From Diphasiastrum complanatum (lineage: Eukaryota; Streptophyta; Lycopodiopsida; Lycopodiales; Lycopodiaceae): 64,000 bases of DNA. Below are positions 10,516-20,145 of this stretch, one piece after another (position 1 is the first letter of the stretch; each line of letters begins with the position of its first letter). The translations under genes were made by a program, and so were the position numbers. The stretch is from assembly GCA_029204225.1 (NCBI GenBank), contig CM055099.1, positions 62,912,642 through 62,976,641 on the forward strand, given 5' to 3'. Under the pieces are notes generated by a model. That model saw nothing but the letters and a program-made list of their open reading frames with translations, had not been told where the DNA came from and ran no database searches.

Positions 10516-11563
10516 TGCTGAAGAAACGAAATGTTTCCAACTACTAAGCCTTCTTAGCTTTCAGCCTTCAACCTTACGAAGATGTTCGCGAACTAAAAAA
10601 TCTGGAGACACGAAACACAAAGAGTTTCGTAAACACGAAAGTCGACGGAGACGATAACGAATGATTCACGAATACCAAAGTCAAAGGAGACGAAGACGAA
10701 CGATTTGCGAACATGAAAGATCCACGAACGAGATTCCTTTGCGGTCCAGTACGAGAGAAAGACATACGAGCAAAACGAAACTTGTTTTGCCCTCATGCTC
10801 CAAAGAGTACCAACTAAGATCAAGCAAGTACCCAGAAGTACAGATATCTGATTTGATGGTATGACATCAACAGATACATTTTAGGTCGTGGCTAATCTGC
10901 CACTCTTGTAATTCCTTGATTAGTTGTAGATGTTTAATCACTCTAATCTTAGATTTACATAGAGCGGCCATACTTATTGGATGATACTTGACATATAGAT
11001 CAATAGAATACACATACAGTGTAATGTAACAGTTTGATGCTAGTAAGCAATCAAGACAAAAAATACACAATACTTGTCCGCCTGCGTGCGAAGACAATTC
11101 TGTCTAGGATCAGAAGATCCAACGGTCTGCTAGTAAAAGCGAGACGATTACTCGTGAGAGAACCGCGTTTCTCTCACACCAATGCACTGCGTGGATATGC
11201 ATGTAGTGCTCAAAGAATTAGAGAAAAAAAATCAATAGATGATATTGTAGCCTTCGCCCACATATCAATTCGTGTTGTGTCTGATTTCGAATGCAAATGT
11301 TTCTATTGTTAATCGCGTGTCTGAGTTTCTTCTTGTTCATTTTGAATTCTGCACTTTGGTTGAAACTATGTTGAATGTTGTATTAATTTTATGAACGTAA
11401 ATCAATAGTGACTGACTACACTCTGGGGGACTGTAGGAGTGATTCAGTTGGCAGTGTCTAGCGATCGCATCTGAACTCCATCCAAGACAAAAAGAGTCAT
11501 GCTTGATTCACCTTCTCGAAAGTTTTGCGAATCCGACGAATTCACCAGTCATCATTCTCAACA
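10516..11563 (+). repeat. 5' LTR of copia C
   Basis: It begins TGCTGAAG at the point where B integrase coding stops and ends ATTCTCAACA, one base before a canonical primer-binding site. It is about 1,048 bp. The last 213 bp (11,351-11,563) recur at 14,063-14,275 with about 19 mismatches by eye, mostly transitions. The 5' boundary rests on the loss of B coding and on the TG start. The five flanking bases AATCC (left) and ACTGC (right) agree at three positions only. Confidence 0.7.
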
Positions 11564-11582
11564 GTGGTATCAGAGCCAGTCA
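11564..11582 (+). other. Primer-binding site of copia C
   Basis: TGGTATCAGAGCC at 11,565-11,577 follows the LTR end CTCAACA after one base. It is the standard plant LTR-retrotransposon primer site complementary to the 3' end of initiator methionine tRNA, from which minus-strand cDNA starts. It fixes the orientation and the LTR end. Confidence 0.9.
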
Positions 11583-11768
11583 TCCTGTCAAACTCTGACA
11601 TAGCCAAGAAGCTATCAGATCCAGGAGGCCAAACATTCAGAAAATCAACCATCAACAAGGAAACATACTTCAAGAAGAAATGGCTTCAGTTAGCAACATG
11701 CAGAGCAAGATCTGAACGATACTTGATTCTTTAGGATCTAACTTTCTAGCCTGCAAGTTAAGACATCT

Positions 11769-12300
11769 TTGATACTCAAGGGTGAAGGACTCTTCCCCTG
11801 GGTGGATGGCACAGAAGAAATGCCTACAACAACAGGCAAGGAGCTACATGAATGGAGGGAGAAAACCGACAAGGCAGTAGCCTTGCTATATTCTTCCATT
11901 GAAGATAGCCCCACACTTGACCTGGCTACACTCTCCAAGGCGAAGGAGATGTGGGATGCATTGCTCACCAAATTTCAAACGAAATCAAGAAGTCAGATCA
12001 TGATGCTGGAAGATCAACTGACGAATTTGCAGTGGGATGGAAAAGACCTCACCTCTTTCGTAAGAAAGATGAAGGATATGTTTATGTCACTACATAGCTC
12101 TGGAACAGAGAACGATGTGTCAGCTGAGAGCGGCTCACGTACCTATTGAGAGCCTTACCCATATCATTCCAGACGACAAGAACCCTGTTCGTGAAAGATC
12201 TCGCCATGAACCTCGGAAAGGCGGTTGTCGAGATTCGAGAGGAAGTCGAGACTAGAGAACATCTGAATCACGAAGATGGTTCTGACTAGGCTTTCTACGG
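11769..12300 (+). pseudogene. Copia C gag
   Basis: The frame from 11,769 gives LKGEGLFPWVDGTEEMPTTT, then REKTDKAVALLYSSIEDSPT and SKAKEMWDALLTKFQTKSRS, then QIMMLEDQLTNLQWDGKDL. This is typical UBN2-like gag with the conserved W-x-x-L and L-x-x-L spacing. It ends at 12,149 after a frame change; the following frame still carries gag-like residues to about 12,290. A start further upstream (about 11,679, ATGGCTTCAG) is likely for the original gag. Confidence 0.8.
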
Positions 12301-12429
12301 CAACAAAGAAAATCAAAGAAGCAACTTAAGCCTAAGAGGGAGTCCAATCAGAGGCAAGATCGTGACCAGCAAGCAGAGGGAACAAGCAAGGGCAACTAGA
12401 AGACCAAAGGGAGGTTGAAACAACAAGGT

Positions 12430-13040
12430 GCAGACAAGAAGACTTGTGTGAGATGCAGAAGAGACAGACATACAGTAGATACCTCCTGGCTCAATCCCAA
12501 GATTGAGTGTATCCATTGCCACAAGAAGGATCATGCAGCCATGGATTGCCACCAGAACCCAAGGAACAAATAAGCACAAAACAGACAAGAGAACAACAAT
12601 AGTTTGTCCTATGTCAAGGAGCTCGAGAGCTCGAAGATGGGCGGAGAAAGAACGAACAGACGCTGTTTGACCACCTACATCTGTGAAGATGTGTGTGCAG
12701 CATCAACGTCTGACACACATAAGATGATCCTAGATTCAGGAGCCACCTCACACTTCGTGACATCAAGATGAGTAATGTCTGATTTCAGAAGTGCAGACCC
12801 TTCAAGATTCATAGTTCTTGGAGATGGATCTAAACATCAAGTGAACGACATTGGTTCACTATGGCTCAACACCAATGACAGAGATAGACGACTCGAAGAC
12901 ATTCTGTTCGTGCCTACTCTGCAACAAGACTTGCTCTCTGTAGCAAGAATAGCAGATGCAGGGATGCGTGTGATGTTTTCTGACGAAGCATGCAACATGA
13001 TTGATGCCAGTACCAGTACTCTCATCGCTCAAGGCAGAAG
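12430..13040 (+). pseudogene. Copia C zinc knuckles and protease
   Basis: KKTCVRCRRDRHTVDTSW is followed by IECIHCHKKDHAAMDC, which has a complete CX2CX4HX4C knuckle. MILDSGATSHFVTS (about 12,725) is the protease active site. A TGA then interrupts before MSDFRSADPSRFIVLGDGS and ILFVPTLQQDLLSVARI. The frame stops just after the point where integrase should begin, and the integrase is deleted. Confidence 0.85.
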
Positions 13041-14062
13041 AAAAGGGAGATGTCAGATTCGACGAGAGTAGGACAATGGCCAATGACGATCCTGTCAGCT
13101 ACGAAATTCTGGAGAGACAGTGCTATGAACTGCCGCCAGTGACAGAGGGAGCAGCAGAGAACACGAAAACGAAGATTTTCAAGTCGTCTCCCATTCAAAC
13201 AACGAATCTGACGAAGAAAGATTCGAGAGGCAACCTGCTGCCGCAGTTCCTGTAAACCAAGATGGTTTCGGACCGAGCAGAGCAGACAAGGGCAAAGGCA
13301 TAGCTGTTCCTAAAAGGCCGACAAGATCACAAAGAGCGCTAGCAAGATATGTGCCAGGCAGCTCAGCTTCCACATAAGAAGAGTTCTGCGGGTTCAGTGA
13401 CAAACCACAGACTTTTGAGGAGGTGATTGAAGGTCCAAAAAAGGACAGATGGATCCAAGCCACAAACAAAGAGATGGAGTCCATGAGGAAGAACCAGGTA
13501 TGGATGTTGGAGCCATTACCACATAAGCACAAGACTGTCAAATACAAATGGGTTTTCAAACTCAAATACAGACCAGATAGGAACATCACGAAATACAAGG
13601 CAAGACTGGTAGCAAAGGGTTTCTTTCAGAGATATGGTGTTGACTACTTTGAAACCTTCTCTCCTGTCGTCAAACATTCGTCCCTACGTCTGTTATTTGC
13701 ATATGCAGCAGCTTATGACCTCAGGATCCACATTGTGGACGAGAAGACAGCCTTCTTGCATGGCGAATTAGACGAAGAGTTCTACATGGATCAACCCCAA
13801 GGATATGTCTCGAATTCACTTCGTGACTATGCATGCAGAATGCATAGAAGCATCTATGGTCTGAAACAATCAACCCAACAATGGTACAAGAAGAAAGATC
13901 AAGCCCTGAAATCATTAGGATTCAAGCCTCTATGTCAGAGTTACAGATGGGCAGATCATCATTGTGGCTGTGTATGTGGACGACACTCTGATACTTTGCA
14001 GGAGTGAGCAGCTAATAGCTAAAGTAAAGGCAGACATCTCGAAACATTTCGAGATAGTGGAC
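13041..14062 (+). pseudogene. Copia C post-integrase linker and RT, truncated
   Basis: The segment starts with DVRFDES, normally found after integrase, and passes through a charged linker with a stop at 13,253. From 13,423 it reads PKKDRWIQATNKEMESM, YKWVFKLKYRPDR, VDEKTAFLHGELDEEFYMDQ and SIYGLKQSTQQWYKKK. In another frame the intact AVYVDDTLILCRSEQL follows near 13,965. The sequence then jumps straight into LTR at 14,063, within a shared GCACTTTGG. Confidence 0.85.
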
Positions 14063-14275
14063 GCACTTTGGTTGAAACTATGTTGAATGTTGTATTAATT
14101 TTATGAAGATAGATCAGTAGTGACTGACTACACTCTGGAGGACTGTAGGAGTGATTCAGCTGACAGTGTCTAGCAATCGTATCTGAACTCCATTTGAGAC
14201 GAAGAGAGTCATGCTTGATTCGCCTTCATGAAAGTTTTGCGAATCCGATGAATTCATCAGTCATCATTCTCAACA
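14063..14275 (+). repeat. Truncated 3' LTR of copia C
   Basis: 213 bp aligned without gaps to the end of the 5' LTR (11,351-11,563), with about 19 substitutions counted by eye (about 9 percent). The upstream joint lies in the word GCACTTTGG, present in both LTRs, so the deletion that removed RNase H and most of this LTR probably used that short match. Confidence 0.88.
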
Positions 14276-15341
14276 ACTGCCTTAACAACGACATTGAGAA
14301 ACAATACATTACCTCCTATTCGCCTCAATCAAATGGTCTTGCTGAGAGAAAGAACAGAACCTTAGTTGAATCGGCAAAGTGCATGTTGTCACAGAACACT
14401 TTGAAGTCCTTCTGGGCTGAAGCTGTTTCAACAACAACCTTTATTCAGAACACTACTAAGGGTCTCTCAAACAAAACACCATTCGAAATTTAGACTGATA
14501 CCAAACTTACGAGTTTTTGGATGTACTGCTTATGCGCAGATTCCTCATGATCTTAGGAAGAAGCTCGACTTCCAAAGTATCAAATGTATTTTCATCAGCT
14601 ACACTATTTCAGATCAAGCCTACAAGTTGTTCGATCCGAGTTGAAGATATTCACTAGTCGAGATGTCATCTTCATCGAAGACCAGTTTATCGACCTCAAG
14701 GGAAAAGGCAAAGCCCATGTAGCCGACTTGTCTGACTCGTCCGATATATCGAACTTTTCAGTTCTTCAAGCAACTATTCCTATCGAAGGTCCAAGCTCAT
14801 CTACTATCGATGAACAACATATCAACGGTGAATCCAAAAATGATAATGTTGCAATTCAGCAACTACAACATGATGAAATGATCAATTTTTTCTATCACCC
14901 AGAAGATCGACAAGAGTTAGCAGACCACCTACCAGGTATATCGATGAGTTTGCAGCCTATCTTGTTCATGAACCGACGACTGTCGAAGAGGCACTCGGTC
15001 TATCTCTGGAAAGAAGGTATGGATAAAGAGTATTCATCTCTTATCAAGAATCAGACATGGACGATTGTCGAATTACTTGCTAGCAGAAACGTAGTTGATT
15101 GCAAATGGATTTTCATAGTCAAATACAAAGTAGACGGAAACATCAACAGAAGAAAATCTTGACTTATTGCTAGAGGATTTTCTCAGGTATACAACGTCGA
15201 TTACACTGATATTTTCAGTCTAGTAGTTAAGCATTCTTTTATTCGACTTTTATTATCGTTTTTGCTGCAGCAGATTTGGAAATACATCAAATGGATGTAT
15301 AGACAGCATATCTGAATGGAGCTACTGAAGGACACATTTAC
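14276..15341 (+). pseudogene. Copia B integrase end, linker and RT start
   Basis: After copia C, integrase resumes with NCLNNDIEKQYITSYSPQ, then SNGLAERKNRTLVESAKCML (catalytic Glu in AERKN) and SFWAEAVSTTTFIQNTT. The linker from 14,584 includes IFTSRDVIFIEDQF. RT begins near 15,000 with WKEGMDKEYSSLIKNQTWTI and CKWIFIVKYKVDGNINR, followed by a stop and frame changes through the first catalytic aspartate region (about 15,240-15,310). Confidence 0.82.
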
Positions 15342-15671
15342 ATGGTGCAACCCGAAGGTTATATTATCGAGGGTAAACACAATCATTTGTGTAAACTCCA
15401 TAAGGCACTTTATGGCTTGAAGCAATCTGCTCGAGCATGGTTTCAGAGAATCAATAGTTTTCTTATTGATCACGGCTACACACCTAGCTCTTCAAATTCG
15501 AATGTTTACTTCAAGACAGTGTGGCAGTCTTTTATAATTATCACTTTGTATGTGGACGACACATTGCTCTTCGACAACAGTTTCGATCTGATAAAAAAAA
15601 GAAAAACTATGTTATCTTTCAAATTCGACATGACCGATCTGGGGGAAGCTCATTTCTGCCTTGGTATTTAA
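15342..15671 (+). pseudogene. Copia B RT catalytic region
   Basis: An open frame of 109 residues: MVQPEGYIIEGKHNHLCKL, HKALYGLKQSARAWFQRIN, IITLYVDDTLLFDNS with an intact YVDD active site, and KFDMTDLGEAHFCLGI at the end. It is the best preserved part of B and stops in a short frameshift before the RNase H region. Confidence 0.9.
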
Positions 15672-16260
15672 ATCCACAGAGACAAAAATCGAAAGTTGAT
15701 CTACATTACTCAATAGAGGTACATCTACAATATGTTAGTCAAATATAATCTGGTTAATTGCAAGTTAGCTCTCTCACCAATGGAACTAGGTCTCAAATTG
15801 TCGAAGGACCAGTGTCTCCAAACAATCAAAGAGAAGGAGCATATGCGCGAATCCTTATCATTCGATAATAGGATCTCTTATGTATGCAATGATATGTATC
15901 AGGCTAGACATAGCTTTTGCAGTCAGCTCTTTAAGTCAGTATATGACCAACCCTGGTGTAACACATTGGAAGGCTCTTATCAGACTCATGAGATATCTTC
16001 GAGCTACTATGGACTTTTGCATTTGTTATGGAACAGTCGACAACGACAAACTCAATTTACTCATTGGTGTTACAGATGAAAGTTGGGTAGGAGGCGTAGA
16101 CACTCGTAAATCCACTTCCGGATTTACATTCTTCCTCAACAATTGTCCAATTTCCTGAAATAGTCGCAAGCAATCTTTGATAGCTCTATCTTCTACAAAA
16201 TCAGAGTATATTGCAGCCTCACAAGCTACAAAGGAAGCAATTTGATTGAGAAACTTACTT
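15672..16260 (+). pseudogene. Copia B RNase H region
   Basis: Overlapping frames give MICIRLDIAFAVSSLSQYM, then THWKALIRLMRYLRATMDF, DESWVGGVDTRKSTSGFTF and, past a stop at 16,156, LIALSSTKSEYIAASQATKE. These are the standard RT-to-RNase H connection and the RNase H start of copia elements, with the DESW aspartate. Several stops make it non-functional. Confidence 0.85.
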
Positions 16261-16493
16261 TCAGATATCAGTTTGAATCAATATGCTCCGATATTATCGG
16301 TTTTTAATCTTCGTCCAACTGTTTATCCAGTTCTATGGATTTTCCCATGTTTTACATAGTCTGCAGAGTTACAAATGTTTTTACACAATCTGCAGAAATA
16401 CACGGAGTTTGACAACAGTGTCAAAAAATTTCTCTCACCAAAAATCCGACACTATTGTCTTTTTGCTACAGTTAATTTTCTCTTAAAGTGACA

Positions 16494-16650
16494 CTGTCAA
16501 AAATTTCGAGTAAAAATACAGTGTCGTATGTTTTGCATTTTTTGTCTGTCATGAATTTCGAGTTAAAATACAATGTCGCGTTTTTCGCATTTTTTGTCTA
16601 TCAAGAATTGCGAGTAAAAATGCAGTGTCGCATTTTTTGCATTTTTCAGA
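16494..16650 (+). repeat. Three 52-bp tandem repeats in the B LTR
   Basis: Units start at about 16,494, 16,546 and 16,598. Each carries TTTCGAGT or its variant TTGCGAGT, then AAAATACAGTGTCG or a variant, then a GCATTTTTTG-type end. The position upstream of the TATA element suggests U3 enhancer-like repeats, which is an inference. Confidence 0.75.
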
Positions 16651-16940
16651 TTGTCTCAAATGTAAAGGAAATGACTTTGGAAAAGTGTGGGGCTACCCCA
16701 ATATTCAGGAAATGAGATTTTGTGACACTGTCGTATTTCTCACAAAACTCACATTATTCGCTTTCTCCATGATGATAGTTACGTTCATTTTTGTAGAGTG
16801 ACAGTCACGTTCATTTATGTAGATAAACTGGTTATGGCCAAATGTCACCGCTTATCAGCAAACAACTTTTGAAAAGAACTGGATGAATGCCATCAGACTC
16901 CAGCCAATTGGCAGCCGCATTTGACGGCCTAATTGCTTAG

Positions 16941-16949
16941 TATAAATAG
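16941..16949 (+). promoter_or_regulatory. Probable TATA box of the B LTR
   Basis: TATAAATAG lies in the LTR-like region downstream of the tandem repeats and upstream of a pyrimidine-rich leader (about 17,005-17,020). It is the expected place for the element's own transcription start. Confidence 0.5.
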
Positions 16950-17589
16950 TTGTTCATATTTCTACATTTTACAATGTGTTGATGCAGCAAGTATTGAATA
17001 GTGAGCTCTCTCTCTCTCAAGCCTGCGAGCTTGAACACTCTTGAGCATTCTAGCTCAGTTCTTTAGAGTTGATTAGAGATTGTTATTGCACTTACTGCTT
17101 TTCAGTAGTTGTGCTTAATTTAGACTTATTTTTAGCCACTCAGAGATAGCTTAGAGTACGTGGCTTCGATCTGCAACTTGTTGTACTCATTTACATCTAT
17201 TTCGCTTTCATACTGAATCAATACTATCTTCTCATTGCATTCAGCTTCGTCTCAGAATGTATGCGTTTCTGTAATTCTTCGCGACTGATTATTTGTCTGA
17301 TACTTCAATGTTTTAAATGTTTGGCTATGTAATCACTATAGTACTTATGATTTCAAAGTTAATTACTATAAGATCAAATGTGATTTTTATCACTATTGTT
17401 TTGTTCGAAATTGATAGGCGTAGTCATGCATAGAGAAAGAGGAAGATAAATTATTTCGCTGCGCACGATAAGTTTTCTTTCTTGTTGTTTGAATTCTTTT
17501 TATTCGAATTTTATTCGACCTATCTTTTATGCACTTCTTTCCAATATGAGGTTGTATTGTTATCTATCATTCTAAATTTTATTTTCTCG

Positions 17590-18021
17590 ACTCTTTTACA
17601 TGATGCTATTGAACTAGATGCATTTGGTATGAGACATGGACCCGGGAGAAAGGATGTGTCTCTTTCTCCTTATTTGAAAAACTTTCAAAATAATGAGATT
17701 TGTATATATCATTCATCTTTTAATCCATATGTTGCCACTGTCATTATGGCCATCAAGTCATCATCTGTTAGTTTAGGAGGCCACACTTACGCCAGAGGAA
17801 CATATAAAATAATTTTTGTGAAAAGAAATTTGGCCATTAAAATATTGGGTTATACTCCCAATGATACTACAAAAAGATCATCTGCAATGGCCTTTTATTC
17901 GAGTTACATAGACATGAGCAAAAGGAAAAATTTAGAATTTTTGGATCCATATGAAAGGGGATTATTCCTTCATGACAATATCATCCGTCTGAATCTTGAA
18001 GAGGATGATGATGAAAATTAA
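17590..18021 (+). CDS. X plus-strand gene, 3' part, unknown function
   Basis: About 140 open residues to a TAA at 18,019. They read AIELDAFGMRHGPGRKDVSL, then VATVIMAIKSSSVSLGGHTY, ARGTYKIIFVKRNLAIKILG, and an acidic tail EEDDDEN. The T-rich sequence before it may be intron or LTR end, so the first codon is not fixed. I place it with the plus-strand exons at 8,730-9,180, from which copia B separates it. The tail lies 160 bp from the end of the opposing minus-strand gene. No known family is recognised. It is open, but the gene as a whole is interrupted. Confidence 0.45.
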   Translation, partial: TLLHDAIELDAFGMRHGPGRKDVSLSPYLKNFQNNEICIYHSSFNPYVATVIMAIKSSSVSLGGHTYARGTYKIIFVKRNLAIKILGYTPNDTTKRSSAMAFYSSYIDMSKRKNLEFLDPYERGLFLHDNIIRLNLEEDDDEN

Positions 18022-18182
18022 ACAATGTATTATTGATTACTGATATATTACAAGGATCTCTCTTTTGTTATGAATTTGATTGTCTTACGAAAGATTGTAA
18101 CATTTGGCGAGTTTTTAGCTTGATATCTAAATTGTGCTCTTTTGTAAAACCACTGAAAGAGTTGAACTAAATATTTATTTTT

Positions 18183-18340
18183 TTAATTGTGTCCACCATG
18201 ATTTGTAGCTCTATGAAATGATCCTCTTGCTTGCCAATGTAATTTTTCCATGCCTTGTGATGACCAGATACTTAAGCTCCCATATTCCTTTGCAAAATAA
18301 GTTGCATGATGAAGAAAGATGTGTTGCAAACAAGAGTTGA
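18183..18340 (-). pseudogene. X minus-strand gene, last exon
   Basis: The minus frame reads KEYGSLSIWSSQGMEKLHWQ then ARGSFHRATNHGGHN and TAA. A Q-G-x-E-x-x-H arrangement near the C-terminus resembles the region around the last catalytic glutamate in several DDE/RNase-H-fold transposase families. That is a motif-level resemblance, not an identification. It is separated from the exon at 18,371-18,574 by a short stretch that may be an intron. Confidence 0.4.
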
Positions 18341-18370
18341 AATAAGTAACATCAGTAGAAATAAATATAA

Positions 18371-18574
18371 TCATGAATGAGACAAGTACCATATAATGAA
18401 ATAGATCAGTACTATGTAATGTGTAACGTGATTTTTTTCCCAACAATCATGTATAGATTTTACACATGTGGTGCAATGATTTTGCAAAGTATTGATATCT
18501 TCTGATGATAGGTTTTCCTTTCTGATAACACCTATGAGTTTGTCGAAGTTCTTCCACACTTGCCCCTTTTCCAT
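18371..18574 (-). pseudogene. X minus-strand gene, penultimate exon
   Basis: An open minus frame: MEKGQVWKNFDKLIGVIRKE then NLSSEDINTLQNHCTTCVKS and IHDCWEKNHVTHYI. The last residues probably run into an intron (GTTACA after ATCAC near 18,430). The previous good reading (18,583-18,776) is in another frame, with TAA between, so a frameshift or an unrecognised splice joins them. Function unknown. Confidence 0.4.
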
Positions 18575-18582
18575 TCAATTAC

Positions 18583-18776
18583 TTCCCTCCAGTGTTCGTG
18601 TGGCTAAAACAATTTCTTTCCAAATTTGTATTTGTCACTAGATTTTTTGCATGTGTGATTGGATAAGAATCTTCTTGCTTTAGCACCTCCAATTGATGGC
18701 TTATTAGGAACGTTTTCTTTTTTTCAGAGAATCTTGTCACTTTTTTCGATGGTGACATTCCCTTTATGTAGTCCAT
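18583..18776 (-). pseudogene. X minus-strand gene, middle segment
   Basis: The minus frame reads SHQLEVLKQEDSYPITHAKN then LVTNTNLERNCFSHTNTGGK. It follows the RLEEVLPKAG segment of the preceding exon after a frame change near 18,770. Rich in Lys, Asn and Thr, with no recognised domain. It is included because it lies between better supported segments of the same gene. Confidence 0.35.
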
Positions 18777-19232
18777 CCTGCCTTTGGAAGAACTTCTTCC
18801 AATCTCTTAATAGTTGCTTTAGCCAGAGACTCTGGTTTTGTATTTCATGCAAGGAGAATATGCAGATAAATTAGTTTTTCAATAATACGAACCTCAGCAT
18901 GTAACGTGCATATGTGAACATTTTTTAATGGAATTGGTAGAACACTTTTCATATTTGGATCTTTTGCTTCTCGTGTTGGGCCAGTGTTTGGTCGTCCCAA
19001 ATTCATATTATAGCAATCTTTCATGCAATAAAGACATGGATGTTTTGATGTTACCTCCATGAGAGACATTATATATACATTTCAATGATTTCAAATCGTC
19101 TGCAAGGTGCCATTGAATTTGAAAACTTTCATGATTTTCAACTGTAAATTTCTCACCCTCCAAATGTCTCTTTATAATCTCGCCATTATTTGTAATTATC
19201 TATGAAAGTATTTTATGGTCCTTTTTCAAGAC
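18777..19232 (-). pseudogene. X minus-strand gene, zinc-motif exon with stops
   Basis: The exon starts after a good acceptor (TTCTCTACAG at 19,242-19,233) with VLKKDHKILS, then TAG at 19,200-19,202. The frame continues through GEKFTVENHESFQIQWHLAD, TSKHPCLYCMKDCYNM (a CX2C pair), VHICTLHAEVRIIEKL and LPKAGWTT. A TGA (18,845-18,847) follows LHILLA. The CX2C pair followed about 35 residues later by an H-A-E motif is the kind of zinc-binding insertion seen inside RNase-H-fold transposases. Both stops could come from single C-to-T or G-to-A changes. Confidence 0.5.
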
Positions 19233-19368
19233 CTGTAGAGAAGCAAGTAATGCATGACATGTTAATAAAATATGGCAATGTATGAAATGTTAATAACGAT
19301 ATTAAAAAAAAAAATTGAAATGTATATCTGGAATGCTGCCAACCACCATATGTGATTTTCGATTAAAC

Positions 19369-19984
19369 ACTAAACGTTCGATCATCGGTATCTAAAATTT
19401 TGTTCATCAAAGTGACACAAACTTGTGCCAACTTTTGACCTTTGATGATTTCGGATTCATCTAATTTCATTACAATAATTATCTTTCCATTTACTCGATG
19501 TTCTTCTAATTTATAAAATCGAATAATGTATTTTAGAATATTTTCAATATCAAGAAAGATATTATTGCAATCGTTGTAATTGAGCTCACTATATTCTGAT
19601 TTGTATAAATCAGTTATATGAAGTGGTTGGCCAACTACTTTGAACGTTCGGTCATTATGATAATTTCTTGCTAATCTTACTCGATATGGACGAGGAAGAT
19701 AAGTTTTCTTAACCATGACTTGAGAAAAGGCTTTTTTAACTATTCTAAAAATAGTAGAATAAGCATTTCTGCTAATTCCAGAATCATCATATGCACCTTG
19801 TATAACATTTGCATCCAAGTAAGTTTGAACCTTATTCAAAACAGTGTCGCCAATTTCGTTTTTCATTTTTTCAAACTGAGCATTTTTCATCATTGTCTTT
19901 GCTGACTTTCTTGGTAAAACATGACTTAAAGATGATCCAATGCATGAACGATCTGTGAAATAGTTCTTTGCCACCAAACATGAT
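19369..19984 (-). pseudogene. X minus-strand gene, 205-codon exon
   Basis: A clean exon from acceptor TTTGTTGCAG (ending 19,985) to a donor GTTTAATC at 19,368. It reads RKSAKTMMKNAQFEKMKNEI, KAFSQVMVKKTYLPRPYRVR and IIIVMKLDESEIIKGQKLAQ. The hydrophobic strand ending in an acidic pair (IIIVMKLDESE) looks like the first catalytic-aspartate strand of an RNase-H fold. Phases agree at both ends: one base completes the codon from the previous exon, and the next exon starts at phase 0. No stop lies within. The gene is called pseudo because of stops further on. Confidence 0.5.
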
Positions 19985-20145
19985 CTGCAACAAACATATC
20001 AAACTCAAATTATGTTTAATAAATTGATAATGCATATTATCAAATGCAAATGAAACTTAAATGACAAATACAAATCAAATAAATGTTCGAATCTTTTTTT
20101 TCTAATTGTCGTTATGTGTAGATAAGTCATCAATATTCTTTATAC

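Larger units (their letters stand above)
10516..14275 (+). mobile_element. Ty1/copia retrotransposon C, internally deleted
   Basis: C is inserted in the integrase domain of copia B. It has a 5' LTR, tRNA primer site, gag, protease and RT up to the YVDD box, then only the last 213 bp of the 3' LTR. The integrase core is missing at about 13,040: the protease-side reading ends LIAQGRRKG and the next recognisable residues, DVRFDES, normally follow integrase. The end of RT, RNase H and most of the 3' LTR are missing at about 14,062. It could not move by itself. Confidence 0.85.
9500..17470 (+). mobile_element. Ty1/copia retrotransposon B, interrupted by C
   Basis: The plus-strand order is protease (9,717), integrase part 1 (to 10,515), [copia C 10,516-14,275], integrase part 2 (14,276-14,493), linker, RT (about 14,990-15,671), RNase H (15,880-16,250) and a 3' LTR-like region (16,283-17,470). 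The integrase reads EYISTEFRK before C and NCLNNDIEKQYITSYSPQ after it, and the two pieces fit together as one integrase. The 5' LTR and most of gag were not found. The start and end coordinates are approximate. Confidence 0.8.
16283..17470 (+). repeat. 3' LTR region of copia B
   Basis: This non-coding stretch directly follows B RNase H. It holds three 52-bp tandem repeats (16,494-16,650), a TATA-type element at 16,941, then a CT-rich leader and AATTATTTCGCTGCGCAC-like sequence near 17,450-17,466, which is common near the end of copia LTRs. Its first 120 bp match the minus strand of 1-235. A clean 5' LTR partner is not present, so both ends are approximate. Confidence 0.6.

Noticed and set aside
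11432-11563. A short 130-bp LTR starting TGTAGGAG after a PPT-like CTGGGGGAC
   Set aside because: The similarity between the two C copies starts 80 bp earlier at GCACTTTGG, and the sequence before it looks like LTR. A long 5' LTR with a truncated 3' LTR explains the data better.
13179-13598. 139-codon minus-strand ORF
   Set aside because: It is the shadow of the copia C linker and RT start, which are clearly coded on the plus strand.
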